64,000 bases of DNA from Streptomyces tirandamycinicus (GCF_003097515.1 NZ_CP029188.1:1364001-1428000); one strand, 5' to 3'; positions 1 to 8,011 are shown, counted from the stretch's first letter. The notes: generated by a model from the letters alone, not told the origin. Numbers and translations are program-made.

Positions 1-488
1 CCGGACGGCTCGCCGCCGGCGGCGCGGACCGCCTGGTCGCCCTGACGGGGGCACTGCCCGGCCGGTCCGAGGTGTCGCTCTTCTGCCACAGCTACGGCTC
101 GGTGGTCTGCGGCGTCGCCGCGCGCGAACTGCCCCGGCGGGTCCGCGACATGGCGGTCGCCGGCAGTCCGGGCATGCGCGCGGAGAACGCCGCCGGGCTG
201 GGCACGGACGCGCGCGTGTGGGCGATGCGGGACGCCGGCGACTGGATCAAGGACGTCCCGTACCTGAAGGTCGGCGGGCTCGGCCACGGCGCCGACCCGG
301 TGGCCCCGGGCTTCGGTGCGCGGGTGCTGTCGGCGGCGGGAGCCCTCGGCCACACCGGGTACTTCGAGCCGGGTACGGAGAGCCTCAGCAACTTCGCCGA
401 GATAGGGGTCGGTTCGTACCGGACGGTCAGCTGCGAGGACGGCAACTCCGGGTGCCGCAGGGGAATTTACGGTGCGGAAGTGTCCTGA
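1..488 (+). CDS. Alpha/beta hydrolase (DUF1023-like), 3' part only
   Basis: The reading frame is already open at base 3 and runs to TGA at 488, so the N-terminal part lies outside the window. About 161 residues are visible. A nucleophile-elbow motif FCHSYGS is followed by the GSPGM turn, and a late GHTGYF supplies a candidate catalytic His, as in the DUF1023 alpha/beta-hydrolase family common in actinomycetes. These are usually extracellular or membrane-associated lipase/esterase-like proteins of unknown substrate. The C-terminal tail has two cysteines (CEDGNSGC) that could form a disulfide in a secreted protein. The family call is good; the substrate is unknown. Confidence 0.75.
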   Translation, partial: GRLAAGGADRLVALTGALPGRSEVSLFCHSYGSVVCGVAARELPRRVRDMAVAGSPGMRAENAAGLGTDARVWAMRDAGDWIKDVPYLKVGGLGHGADPVAPGFGARVLSAAGALGHTGYFEPGTESLSNFAEIGVGSYRTVSCEDGNSGCRRGIYGAEVS

Positions 489-574
489 CGCGCGTAGATC
501 ACTGTGGCGAGGTGCATATGACCGTCCTGTTCACGGGGGCGACGCGCGGGCGCACGCCGCATACGATGAGGCGC

Positions 575-1444
575 ATGGGTGATGTGCTGGCCGGAATACA
601 TGCCACCTGGGAGTTCGAACCGGACTCCGTGCTCATCCGCTTCACTCGGGGGAACCGCGGTACGCCGAAGCTGTTCCAGGTGCTGGACGAACGGCGCATC
701 CCCCTCGAAGCGCTCGAGTCGGTGACCGTCTGCCCGGGGAAACGCGGCACCGTGGTGCTCCACGCGGTGCCGAGAGCGGGCGCCGATCCGCTGATGGACG
801 CGGCGGCGGGACAGCTGAAGGAAGCCGCGGACCCGTACCGGCTGGTGCTGCCCGCGGAGCGCGGGACACTCGCCGAGTACTACGCCGACGAACTGCGCGC
901 CGTGCTGCCGGGTCCGGCCACCGGACCCGCGGCCCGCTGCCTGGTCCCCTCCGTCGGTGCGCCGCTGCGGTTCAAGGCGTACGACGGCAAGGCCGTGTTC
1001 GACGGGGAGAAGGTGTCCTTCCGCTGGTCCTGGACCGGTGCCTCGTCCGCGAAGTGGAAGGCCGGCGACCAGAGTTACACCGTCTCCGAGCTGGCCGGGG
1101 TCGAGTGGCGCTCCCCCGAGGCCCTCGACGGCCATCTGCGCCTGCTGTTCCGCGGCGGCGCCCCGGGCGGGGCCGGGGAACGGCCGGCGCAGGCCGACCA
1201 GGACCCGGCGGCGGTCGTCTTCGGCCTCGGCTACGGACCGGTGCACGAGTCGCTGCCGTTCGCGGCGGCGGTCCTGGAGGCGGCCCGCGAGGCCGCGCCC
1301 GCGCTGCCGGCCGCGGCGGCGCCCCCGCGCGACCCGGCAGGCGTCGCGGAGCGGATACGCCACCTCGGCGAGCTGCACAGCGCGGGGCTGGTCACGGACG
1401 AGGAGTTCCGCAACAAGAAGGCCGAGCTCCTCGCGGAGTTGTAG
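575..1444 (+). CDS. DUF4429 domain protein with C-terminal SHOCT domain
   Basis: This 289-residue protein has two DUF4429 halves (about residues 5-110 and 125-235), rich in beta strands and with the typical WxFxxDxVxIxF opening. A C-terminal SHOCT helix pair follows (about 258-289: IRHLGELHSAGLVTDEEF, then basic residues). SHOCT regions are short oligomerisation modules. The molecular function of DUF4429 is unknown; members are abundant in Streptomyces. The ATG at 575 gives the family-typical MGDVLAG start. An in-frame ATG lies nine bases upstream behind a TACGAT that could serve as a -10, so the true start may be 566 on a leaderless transcript. The gene converges on the aldo/keto reductase gene across a hairpin. 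Confidence 0.8.
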   Translation: MGDVLAGIHATWEFEPDSVLIRFTRGNRGTPKLFQVLDERRIPLEALESVTVCPGKRGTVVLHAVPRAGADPLMDAAAGQLKEAADPYRLVLPAERGTLAEYYADELRAVLPGPATGPAARCLVPSVGAPLRFKAYDGKAVFDGEKVSFRWSWTGASSAKWKAGDQSYTVSELAGVEWRSPEALDGHLRLLFRGGAPGGAGERPAQADQDPAAVVFGLGYGPVHESLPFAAAVLEAAREAAPALPAAAAPPRDPAGVAERIRHLGELHSAGLVTDEEFRNKKAELLAEL

Positions 1445-1503
1445 GGGTTGCCGCGGTCGCAGAGGTTCCCGCAGTCGTGGACGTCCCGGGGGCCGGGCGA
1501 ACC

Positions 1504-1539
1504 GTGCGGGGCGCCACACCCGGGCGCAGCGCCCCGCAC
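1504..1539. terminator. Hairpin between convergent genes
   Basis: Perfect 11-bp arms (GTGCGGGGCGC and its complement) enclose a 14-nt loop. It lies 60 bp after the DUF4429 stop and 80 bp from the end of the facing aldo/keto reductase gene. There is no T-tract on either strand, as is usual in Streptomyces. It probably acts as a bidirectional terminator. Confidence 0.5.
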
Positions 1540-1618
1540 GGACGGGCGTCCCGCACGGACGGGCGCCCCCGGGGACACCGCGCCCGAGGGCTCCTGGTGC
1601 GGGCTTCCGGTGCGGGCG

Positions 1619-2632
1619 CTACTCGCGGGAGTCCGACGTCGAGGACATGTCCGGGTACCTGTCTCCCACCACCTGCCCCGCGATCGGCTCCAGCAGGGCC
1701 AGTTCGTCCTGCGTGAGCGTGATCCGGGTGGCCGCGACGTTCTCCTCCAGGCGGCCGCGGCTGCGGGTGCCCGGGATCGGGACGACCGGCAGACCGTGGA
1801 CCTCGGCCCGCTGCTGGACCCAGGCGAGGGCGATCTGCGCCAGTGTCGCACCGTGGGCGGCGGCGATCTTGCGGACGGGCTCCAGCAGTGCCGCGTTCGC
1901 CGCGGCGGCGTCGCCGGTGAAGCGCACCTGGTGGCGCCGGAAGTCGTTCTCGGGAAGTTCCGCCGCGTCCGCGAACGCGCCGGTGAGGAAGCCCCGGCCG
2001 AGCGGCGAGTACGGCACCAGGGCCACCCCCAGCCCGGCTGCCGCGCCCACCGCGCTCCGCTCGACGGAGCGGCTGAACAGGGACCACTCCGACTGCAGCG
2101 CGGCGATGGGGTGGACGGCGTGCGCCTCGCGCAGTTCCGCGCCGGTGACCTCGCTGAGTCCGAGGTGGCGGACCTTGCCCGCCCGCACCAGCTCCGCCAT
2201 CGCGCCGACGGACTCGGCGAGCGGCACCGCGGGGTCGCGACGGTGCATGTAGTAGAGGTCGATCACGTCCACGCCCAGGCGGCGGAGGCTGGCGTCCACC
2301 GCCCCGCGGATGTACGCGGGGTCGTTGCTGATGCCGCGGAAGGACGCGTCGGCGGCGTCCCGGACGACGGAGAACTTCGTGGCGAGGGTGATCTCGTCGC
2401 GGTGCGCCGCCAGGAAGGGCCGGAGGAACTCCTCGTTGGCGCCGTTCCCGTACATGTCGGCCGTGTCGAGGAGGGTGACACCGGCCTCCAGCGCCGCCTC
2501 CAGTGTGTCGCGTGCCGCCGCCTCGTCGGTGTCACCGTAGAACTCGCTCATGCCCATGCAGCCGAGCCCCTGCACTCCGACCTCGGGGCCTTCGGTGCCG
2601 AGCCGTACCTTGTCGATCCTGCGCTCCGTCAT
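1619..2632 (-). CDS. Aldo/keto reductase
   Basis: A soluble, 337-residue NADPH-dependent (beta/alpha)8 oxidoreductase of the AKR superfamily, closest in style to the YakC/AKR13 group. The catalytic tetrad is visible: Asp56 and Tyr61 in LDTADMYGNG, Lys86 in LATKF, and His130 in YYMHR. The usual late nucleotide-binding segment PIPGTRSRGRLEEN is present. The start follows the MerR-type regulator stop by only 6 bp, so both are read from the promoter upstream of that regulator. The substrate cannot be deduced; MerR-controlled AKRs of this layout usually handle reactive carbonyls or xenobiotics. Confidence 0.9.
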   Translation of the reverse strand: MTERRIDKVRLGTEGPEVGVQGLGCMGMSEFYGDTDEAAARDTLEAALEAGVTLLDTADMYGNGANEEFLRPFLAAHRDEITLATKFSVVRDAADASFRGISNDPAYIRGAVDASLRRLGVDVIDLYYMHRRDPAVPLAESVGAMAELVRAGKVRHLGLSEVTGAELREAHAVHPIAALQSEWSLFSRSVERSAVGAAAGLGVALVPYSPLGRGFLTGAFADAAELPENDFRRHQVRFTGDAAAANAALLEPVRKIAAAHGATLAQIALAWVQQRAEVHGLPVVPIPGTRSRGRLEENVAATRITLTQDELALLEPIAGQVVGDRYPDMSSTSDSRE

Positions 2633-2638
2633 CGGGAC

Positions 2639-3094
2639 TCAGGCCCTCTCCGGCGCCCGCCGGGCGCCCGCATAGAAGTCGATCTTGTAGTCCAGCACGG
2701 CGAGCGTGTCCTGGAGTTCGGCGATCCGCGCGCGGACGTCGCGCCTCGTCGACTCCAGCAGCTCCCGCCGCTGTTCGTGGGTGTGGTCGCCCTCCCGCGC
2801 CAGCTCGGCGTAGCGCACCATGTCCGCCACCGGCATCCCGGTCCGCCGGAGCTTGCCGACGAAGGTCAGCCAGTCCAGGTCGCGGTTGCCGAAGCGCCGC
2901 TGCCCGGTGTGCGAGCGGTCGACGCGCGGCATCAGGCCGATCCGCTCGTACCAGCGCAGGGTGTGCACGCTCAGCCCGGTCAGGGCGGCGACCTCGCTGA
3001 TGGTGTAGTGGTCCTGCCCGTCGGGTCGGGTGTGCGCGGGTGGCGCCGCTGAGCAGCCGTCGGCCGTCGCGGATGTGGTCTCCAGCACCGTCAT
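2639..3094 (-). CDS. MerR family transcriptional regulator
   Basis: A 151-residue regulator. The winged helix-turn-helix spans about residues 29-95 (YTISEVAALTGLSVHTLRWY, then ERIGLMPR), followed by a long dimerisation helix (about 105-140) and a short effector region. No metal-type cysteines are seen in the C-terminal part, so it is unlikely to be a metal sensor. It is the first gene of a two-gene operon with the aldo/keto reductase. The ATG was chosen because the -10 element lies just 6 bp upstream, which implies a leaderless transcript. It probably controls its own promoter by the MerR DNA-twisting mechanism in response to an unknown organic compound. Confidence 0.9.
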   Translation of the reverse strand: MTVLETTSATADGCSAAPPAHTRPDGQDHYTISEVAALTGLSVHTLRWYERIGLMPRVDRSHTGQRRFGNRDLDWLTFVGKLRRTGMPVADMVRYAELAREGDHTHEQRRELLESTRRDVRARIAELQDTLAVLDYKIDFYAGARRAPERA

Positions 3095-3132
3095 GGCCCC
3101 CACGCTAGAAGGTTCGAGTGCACTCGAGGCAA
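3092..3132 (-). promoter_or_regulatory. MerR-type promoter with palindromic operator, leaderless
   Basis: Read on the minus strand, a -35 TTGCCT (3132-3127) and a -10 TAGCGT (3107-3102) are separated by 19 bp instead of the normal 17. The spacer contains the perfect 14-bp palindrome TCGAGTGCACTCGA (3114-3127). This is the hallmark of promoters activated by MerR-family proteins. The ATG of the regulator begins 6 bp after the -10, so the mRNA should start at or near the start codon. Confidence 0.8.
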
Positions 3133-3256
3133 GGGAGAATCCGGTGGTCCCGCGCCGGGCGGGCCGTTGCCCTTCCCCGGGATGGGCCCGGCACGCCTCG
3201 CGCTCCCCGACGACGCCGCAGAGCCGGTACGCGCACGTTCCGCGATGCTCCGGTCG

Positions 3257-3333
3257 ACGGCACGGCACAGCGCGGGACGGCACAGCACGGCACAGCACGG
3301 GACGGCACGGGACGGCACGGGACAGCACGGCAA
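3257..3333. repeat. GGCACGG/GGCACAG-type tandem repeat
   Basis: Imperfect repeats of GGCAC(A/G)G and GGGAC(G/A) lie in the spacer between the divergent merR operon and the serine hydrolase gene. There is no open reading frame with convincing codon use here. Confidence 0.7.
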
Positions 3334-3453
3334 AGACTCCAGGCGGGCTACCCGCGCGCCTGCGTGGCGGGCGCCGGGAAGAGATCCACCCGCGCCGGTC
3401 TGGCGGGCCCACCCGCGCGCGGGTGGCGGGACCGCCCGGCCGGTTCCGGGAGC

Positions 3454-3509
3454 GCGGAGTGCGGAGTGCGGAGCGCGGAGTGCGGAGTGCGGAGTGCGGA
3501 GTGCGGAGT
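3454..3509. repeat. Eight tandem copies of a 7-bp unit (GCGGAGT)
   Basis: Eight consecutive heptamers; seven are GCGGAGT and one is GCGGAGC. The array sits about 110 bp upstream of the serine hydrolase start. A 7-bp unit cannot keep a reading frame, which supports a non-coding location. Slippage is likely to change copy number between strains. Confidence 0.85.
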
Positions 3510-3619
3510 GCGCAGGACCGACCCGCGGGCGAGCCCCGAGGTTGAGCCCCGGTACGCCTCCCCGGGCTTCGTACGGACCCCCGATCCCGCGATGCGGCTC
3601 ACCCTCTAGGCTCGTGCCC

Positions 3620-4447
3620 ATGCAGAGCCTGGAGTCGATCGAGAACTGGCCCGTCCCCACCGCGGCCGCCGCCGTCGTGCGCGCGGACGGCACCGTCGCC
3701 GGGGCCCACGGCCCCACGGGACACCGCTTCCCGCTGGCCTCCGTCACCAAGCCGCTCGCGGCCTACGCCGCGCTCGTCGCGTACGAGGAGGGCGCGGTGG
3801 AGCTGGACGAGCCCGCCGGGCCCGACGGCTCCACCGTGCGGCACCTGCTGGCGCACACCAGCGGGCTCGCTTTCGACGAGCACCGCGTCACCGCTCCTCC
3901 CGGAACCCGCCGGCTGTACTCCAACGCCGGTTTCGAGGTGCTCGGCGACCACATCGCGAAGGCCACCGGCATCCCGTTCGCGGAGTATCTGCGCCAGGGC
4001 GTGCTGGAGCCGCTGGGCATGTCGTCGACGTCGCTCGACGGCTCGCCCGCGAAGGACGGCGTCTCGACGGTCGACGACCTCGTGCGCTTCGCGGCCGAGG
4101 TGCAGGCCCCGCGGCTGCTCGACCCCAGGACCGTCCTGGAGGCGATGTCGGTCGTGCATCCCGGCCTGTCGGGTGTCCTGCCCGGTTACGGCCACCAGAA
4201 GCCGAACGACTGGGGGCTCGGCTTCGAGATCCGCGACGGCAAGCGCCCGCACTGGACCGGCGCCGCGTCCTCGCCCCGCACCTTCGGCCACTTCGGCCAG
4301 TCCGGCACCTTCCTGTGGATCGACCCGGACGCCGGCGCCGCGTGCGTGGCGCTGACCGACCGCGCCTTCGGGCCCTGGGCGGTCGAGGCCTGGCCGCCGT
4401 TCACCGACGCGGTGCTCGCCGAACTGCGCCGCTGGTCGGCGGCTTGA
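3620..4447 (+). CDS. Serine hydrolase, beta-lactamase/D-Ala-D-Ala carboxypeptidase fold
   Basis: A 275-residue class C beta-lactamase-like hydrolase. The catalytic motif S41-V-T-K44 lies in FPLASVTKP, the second motif Y99-S-N101 in RRLYSNAGFE, and a late HFGQSG replaces the KTG-type motif. There is no signal peptide, so it is cytoplasmic and more likely an esterase or peptidase than a secreted beta-lactamase. The ATG is preceded 7 bp upstream by TAGGCT, a good -10, and there is no Shine-Dalgarno, suggesting a leaderless transcript. The gene stands alone, facing a small minus-strand gene. Confidence 0.85.
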   Translation: MQSLESIENWPVPTAAAAVVRADGTVAGAHGPTGHRFPLASVTKPLAAYAALVAYEEGAVELDEPAGPDGSTVRHLLAHTSGLAFDEHRVTAPPGTRRLYSNAGFEVLGDHIAKATGIPFAEYLRQGVLEPLGMSSTSLDGSPAKDGVSTVDDLVRFAAEVQAPRLLDPRTVLEAMSVVHPGLSGVLPGYGHQKPNDWGLGFEIRDGKRPHWTGAASSPRTFGHFGQSGTFLWIDPDAGAACVALTDRAFGPWAVEAWPPFTDAVLAELRRWSAA

Positions 4448-4518
4448 CGCAGTCGACGACGCACCACGTGCTGGCGGCCGCCACGGCCCCGTCGCCGTAC
4501 GGTGCGGCCGGTGGTCGG

Positions 4519-4785
4519 TCAGGGCTCCTCTGCGTGCGGGCCGGTGCCGGTGGCCGGTCTGCTGGTGGCGAGCCAGGAGCGCGCGGGTCCGGCAGCCGTC
4601 TCGGTGTCGACGGTGAGGTGGAGCCGTGTGCCGCCGCCCGGCGTGGGGTAGCTGCGCTGCTCCGTTCCCGCGAAGCAGCGGCGGATCACTTCGGCGACCG
4701 TGCGGGCGGCCTCGGGCGTGGCGGCGACGATACGGACTTCGGCGTGTCCTGCCTGCGGCAGGGGCTCGTTCTCGACGGGGTGCAC
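4519..4785 (-). CDS. Small conserved hypothetical protein
   Basis: About 88 residues. The core AEVRIVAATPEAARTVAEVI, then RRCFAGTEQRSYP, then GGGTRLHLTVDT has the look of a small beta-alpha-beta protein and strongly biased codons. It resembles uncharacterised Streptomyces proteins that I recall near DUF5994 genes. The open frame continues upstream without coding character, so I chose the GTG at 4785. It has an AGGGA ribosome site 10 nt upstream and gives MHPVENEPLPQAGH. No function can be assigned. Confidence 0.55.
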   Translation of the reverse strand: MHPVENEPLPQAGHAEVRIVAATPEAARTVAEVIRRCFAGTEQRSYPTPGGGTRLHLTVDTETAAGPARSWLATSRPATGTGPHAEEP

Positions 4786-5266
4786 GACGGCGGGTTCCCT
4801 TCGGGGCGAAGCGAGAGGCCGGTGACGGCAGGCCGCTCGCGGGGTCTCGTGAGCGGGCCCCTGCGAGCAGCCGGCCTGCCGGCAACAGGGGTCCTCGGGG
4901 TGAGCGGCAGGCGCGCCGAAAATCGTGGATCGGGGGTGCGGTCCGCCGCCCTGCCGGCAGTGGTGGTCATGGTGCGGACCTGTCCCCGGGCTGCCCATCG
5001 GCAGGCCGGATTCTCGCGTTCGCCGGAAATGACACCTGCGTGGGAGCTGGTGATCAACGTACTCCCGGTCTCCCAGCCTACGTCCGAGTGGTCCCCGGGG
5101 AGCCCGATACGGCAGTCGGCGTTCTGTTCCACGTCCACGTGTGTGGTGACGGGCGGGTGGACGGCAGCCGGGGGTACCGTGACATCGCGGCGCAGCCGTC
5201 CCGTCCACGGCCCGTCACCCGCGCGGGCGGGGGCGAGCAGCCCACCCGTAGACGGGCGGATCCATC
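4786..5266. other. Spacer with a possible degenerate DUF5994 N-terminus
   Basis: No intact gene is evident. On the minus strand an ATG at 4970 opens MTTTAGRAADRTPDPRF followed by SARLPLTPRTPVAG. This resembles the start of DUF5994 proteins such as the one at 5267, but similarity is lost within about 45 codons. It may be a decayed duplicate. The remaining sequence is less GC-biased and shows nothing recognisable. Confidence 0.3.
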
Positions 5267-5764
5267 ATGGCCGACTCAGACATCCCGCACCCGTCCCCCG
5301 GGCTCCTGCCGGACGCGATCCACGCGGCGGTGCGTCCCGGCACGGCCCTGCTCAGGCTGGAGACCACACGCTCCCGGCAGGGCGTCCTCGACGGGGCGTG
5401 GTGGCCGCGCACCCGCGACGTGGCAAGGGAGGTCCCCGCGCTCGTGTCCGCCCTGGTCGAGCATCTCGGACCCGTCAGCCGTGTCGGTCTGGACGCCGGG
5501 GCGTGGAACGCCATCCCGACCCGGCTGGTCGTCGACGATCAGATCGTGCACCTCGACTCGTTTCCCGTCGGCGACGGCACCGTCCTGATCACCCGCGGCG
5601 ACAGAGACCACTTCGCGCTGATGGTGGTGCCGCCGGACACCGAGCCCGATGCCGCCCGCGCGGCCATGGCCCGCGCGGTCCAGGCAGACAACGTCACGCA
5701 GGCCGCCGAGATCCTCGTCGCCGCGCTGCCGTCACCGATGACCGAACCGCAGGGGCCGGCATGA
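5267..5764 (+). CDS. DUF5994 family protein
   Basis: A 165-residue soluble protein with the DUF5994 signature: an opening beta strand (TALLRLETT), GVLDGAWWPRTRDV near residues 39-52, then VGLDAGAWNAIPTRL and a late ALMVVPPDTEP strand. The family is actinobacterial and uncharacterised. The ATG at 5267 follows a GGCGGATCCATC stretch with only a weak ribosome site. It is transcribed toward, and overlaps the end of, a minus-strand frame that is probably decayed. Confidence 0.8.
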   Translation: MADSDIPHPSPGLLPDAIHAAVRPGTALLRLETTRSRQGVLDGAWWPRTRDVAREVPALVSALVEHLGPVSRVGLDAGAWNAIPTRLVVDDQIVHLDSFPVGDGTVLITRGDRDHFALMVVPPDTEPDAARAAMARAVQADNVTQAAEILVAALPSPMTEPQGPA

Positions 5765-6107
5765 CGGGGACGGCGGACATCCGCGAGTGGCGCTCCCCGG
5801 ATGGTGCCGGACCCGAGCGGCCACGGAGTCGGGGTGCCGGCGGCCGCAGACGCCGGCACCGGCGAACCGGCCACGGTACGTGTCGGCCTGCCCGATCCGG
5901 CACGGCCTCGCGTGCGTCCCCGCGCAGGAGGGCCACCGGGCCCCTCGCCGGCCAGGGCGGATCGGCCCGGTCGTAGCGGACGGCGCGGGTGCGGGTGCGG
6001 AGGCGAAGCCCGGTGGACGTCGTGGGCAGCGCGAACTCGCTTCGCACCGAGGCGTCACCGCCGTCGCGGGTGGGCGGGGAATGTTCGGTCGTGTGCGTGC
6101 TGTTCAT
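5694..6107 (-). pseudogene. Possible SsgA-like gene, frameshifted after ~45 codons
   Basis: The ATG at 6107 has an excellent ribosome site (GAGGAAGG, 6 nt upstream) and about 50 codons of high third-position GC. The segment SVRSEFALPTTSTGLRLRTR then AVRYDRADPP recalls the start of SsgA-like sporulation proteins (...LRYDxxDPyAV...). The expected AVxxxFxxG and WxFARELL motifs do not follow in this frame, which turns Arg/Pro-rich and overlaps the DUF5994 gene. Pieces such as AGVCGRR appear in another frame. I read this as a decayed gene; a short orphan protein is the alternative. Confidence 0.35.
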
Positions 6108-6137
6108 GTGGAACCTTCCTCGATACGGCACAGATCC

Positions 6138-6177
6138 CGGAATTCCCCGCCGCGAACGAGCGGTGTGGGGAATTCCG
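6138..6177. promoter_or_regulatory. Inverted repeat CGGAATTCCCC-N18-GGGGAATTCCG
   Basis: Two perfect 11-bp arms are separated by 18 bp and lie about 30 bp upstream of the start at 6107. The arms each contain the self-complementary GGAATTCC, so two dimers could bind. The loop is long for a terminator, and an operator is more likely. The binding protein is unknown. Confidence 0.5.
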
Positions 6178-6360
6178 ATACGGCGCCGAATGGGGCATGA
6201 AAGCCGAGCCGACCGACGATGTGACTGCCGATCGCAAGCATGAGGGCGGAGCTGAGGCAAGGGCATGAAATCCGGGTCGCCCACTGCGCGGGTGGTAACA
6301 CGGATCCGGCGGATCCGGCGCATACCGTTCTGCGGTGATGCCGTGGGAAACACGTGCAGT

Positions 6361-6392
6361 TGGGGCCCGCACCCCGAAGGATGCGGGCCCCA
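6361..6392 (-). terminator. Terminator hairpin after the cold-shock gene
   Basis: A perfect 11-bp stem (GGGGCCCGCA core) with a 10-nt loop begins 21 bp beyond the stop codon of the cold-shock protein. No T-tract follows, as is typical in this group. Confidence 0.75.
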
Positions 6393-6413
6393 GCTACGTC
6401 TTGCGCCTCAGTG

Positions 6414-6617
6414 TCAGGCGGGAACGATGTTCTCGGCCGTCGGGCCCTTCTGCCCCTGGGCGATGTCGAAGCTCACCTTCTGGCCCTCTTGCAGCTCACG
6501 GAAGCCCTGGGTGGCGATGTTCGAGTAGTGGGCGAACACGTCGGCGCCGCCACCGTCCTGCTCGATGAAGCCGAAACCCTTTTCCGCATTGAACCACTTC
6601 ACGGTGCCAGTGGACAT
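6414..6617 (-). CDS. Cold-shock protein (CspA family)
   Basis: A 67-residue single cold-shock domain that binds single-stranded RNA or DNA. RNP1 (KGFGFI, residues 14-19) and RNP2 (DVFAHY, residues 27-32) are intact, and the length is standard. The ATG has a near-perfect AAGGAG ribosome site. The gene is monocistronic, with a long structured leader upstream and a strong hairpin downstream. Streptomyces carry several such genes, and which paralogue this is cannot be told from sequence alone. Confidence 0.97.
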   Translation of the reverse strand: MSTGTVKWFNAEKGFGFIEQDGGGADVFAHYSNIATQGFRELQEGQKVSFDIAQGQKGPTAENIVPA

Positions 6618-6786
6618 GGCATATCTCCTTTGGGGGTCATCGACATCCGCGCAGCGCGGATGCTCTGTGTCGCCGCGATGATTACCCCGCCGGAGAGTCC
6701 GGAGATAAAAAAGCATTCTCAGTGCCCCGGGGGCCACTGGAAACCTGAACTTTCGGGAACCACGACTGCAACTGAAAGCGAGGCTA
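6618..6786 (-). promoter_or_regulatory. Promoter and long 5' leader of the cold-shock gene
   Basis: A candidate -10 TAGCCT is read from 6786 to 6781, which would give a leader of about 160 nt. Close to the ribosome site, 6644-6662 forms a perfect 8-bp hairpin (CATCCGCG, 3-nt loop). Long structured leaders are usual for cold-shock mRNAs. The leader is also noticeably richer in A+T than its surroundings. Confidence 0.5.
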
Positions 6787-7368
6787 GCACACTGCAGCGT
6801 CCGGCGCCGACGAAATACTGCCGCATTTACTGAACGGTAGAAATCCTTACTGCGCGGCCTCCCAAATTCTCATCCCGCCGGCACAGAAAAGGACCGGCCG
6901 TGACCGCCGCCCGGGACATTCACCGCTCAGGGCGGATATGGATGGTCCTGCCCGGCGCCGGGCTGCCGGGCTGCAGGTCGGCCTTCGGCGAAGTGGCGGA
7001 CGCGGGCCGGCCCGGAGCCCAGGCGCACCGGGCACTCGGGGCACGCTCGCAGGAGGTGGAGGGACCGGGGGTGCCGACGGCGACGGTTCACCTCGCCGGG
7101 CGGCGCCGCCATGGGCGGGCGTCACGGCTGCCGCCGGGGCGGGACGTCGGCGGCACGGAGAGGGCAATCGCGGGGTGTCGGCAGGAGTGCCGCCAGCGGA
7201 TACGCACGGATGGACGCGCGCCGGAAACGGCATTCGACTCAGAAGAAAATCTGTCACGGCCAAGGTAGACATGCGTCAGTTGCGGCGCTACTGTTGTGGG
7301 CGTACCCAGAAAGTCGATGTAGGCACGGCGGAGATCGAGCCGCGGTGCGAGCAGCAGAGGCACGACGT
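6787..7368. other. Spacer without a supported gene
   Basis: Open frames exist on both strands but have Arg/Pro/Gly-rich translations, no ribosome sites and no family resemblance. I see no RNA gene signature. Confidence 0.4.
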
Positions 7369-7414
7369 GCTCGTACCGCCGGCGCGGGCAGCGTCCCGCG
7401 CCGGCGGTACGAGC
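7369..7414. terminator. Perfect 20-bp stem hairpin
   Basis: Twenty perfectly complementary base pairs (5' arm beginning GCTCGTACCGCC) flank the 6-nt loop CAGCGT. This is one of the strongest hairpins in the window, yet no convincing gene ends next to it. It could terminate an unrecognised transcript or be a structured RNA element. Confidence 0.5.
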
Positions 7415-7607
7415 AACCGACTCAGGTGAGGAGCCGAACGCCATCAGGATCGCCCGGGTGAGGAAGGAACCCGCCCGGGTACCGCAGGCCCCGATTGGAA
7501 GGTGGTCCCCGGTCACGCATCCGCGATCCCCGCAGACTCGCCCGTCCGGGCAGGACCTGCGGACACACCGAGCCGGCCGCAGCCGGCTCCAGATGGTCTG
7601 AAAGCTC

Positions 7608-7640
7608 GGGGCCCGGGTGCCGTATTGGCACCCGGGCCCC
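7608..7640. terminator. Perfect 14-bp hairpin upstream of the MerR-like gene
   Basis: Arms GGGGCCCGGGTGCC and its complement flank the 5-nt loop GTATT. It ends 26 bp before the start codon at 7667. It may stop read-through from upstream, or form an attenuator-like structure in the leader of the following gene. Confidence 0.5.
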
Positions 7641-7666
7641 CCGATGCGTCCCGGAAGAAGAGGTCT

Positions 7667-8011
7667 ATGCCCCCTGGCAGTCCCCGCCCCGCCGACAATC
7701 TCGACGATGACGACTACCCCGCCTACACCATGGGCCGCGCGGCCGAGATGCTCGGCGCGACCCCTGCCTTCCTCCGCGCCCTGGGTGAGCATCGCCTGAT
7801 CACTCCGCTCCGCTCCGAGGGCGGCCACCGGCGTTACTCGCGCTACCAGTTGCGCATCGCCGCCCGCGCCCGGGAACTCGTCGACCAGGGCACTCCCATC
7901 GAGGCCGCCTGCCGCATCGTCATCCTCGAGGACCAGCTCGAAGAAGCCCAGCGCCTCAACGAGCAACTGCGCGGCCGGGGCCACGAGTCGCGGTCGGGCG
8001 GCGCCGCCTGA
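7667..8011 (+). CDS. MerR-type helix-turn-helix protein (short form)
   Basis: A 114-residue DNA-binding protein. The MerR-like winged helix is at about 20-62 (YTMGRAAEMLGATPAFLRAL, then LITPLRSEGGHRRYSRYQL). It is followed by a helix with IEAACRIVILEDQLEEAQRL, conserved in a Streptomyces family of short MerR-like regulators without an effector domain. GGAAGAAGAGG serves as ribosome site. The ligand-binding domain is absent, so it is probably constitutive or partner-controlled. Its neighbour on the left is the cold-shock gene. Confidence 0.85.
   Translation: MPPGSPRPADNLDDDDYPAYTMGRAAEMLGATPAFLRALGEHRLITPLRSEGGHRRYSRYQLRIAARARELVDQGTPIEAACRIVILEDQLEEAQRLNEQLRGRGHESRSGGAA

Noticed and set aside
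467..1519. Long minus-strand open frame opposite the DUF4429 gene
   Set aside because: Arg/Pro/Gly-rich shadow caused by high GC in the third position; no ribosome site or family pattern, whereas the plus strand encodes a clear DUF4429-SHOCT protein.
6847..7272. Minus-strand frame of about 140 codons
   Set aside because: No start signal, low-complexity Pro/Arg composition and no recognisable domain.
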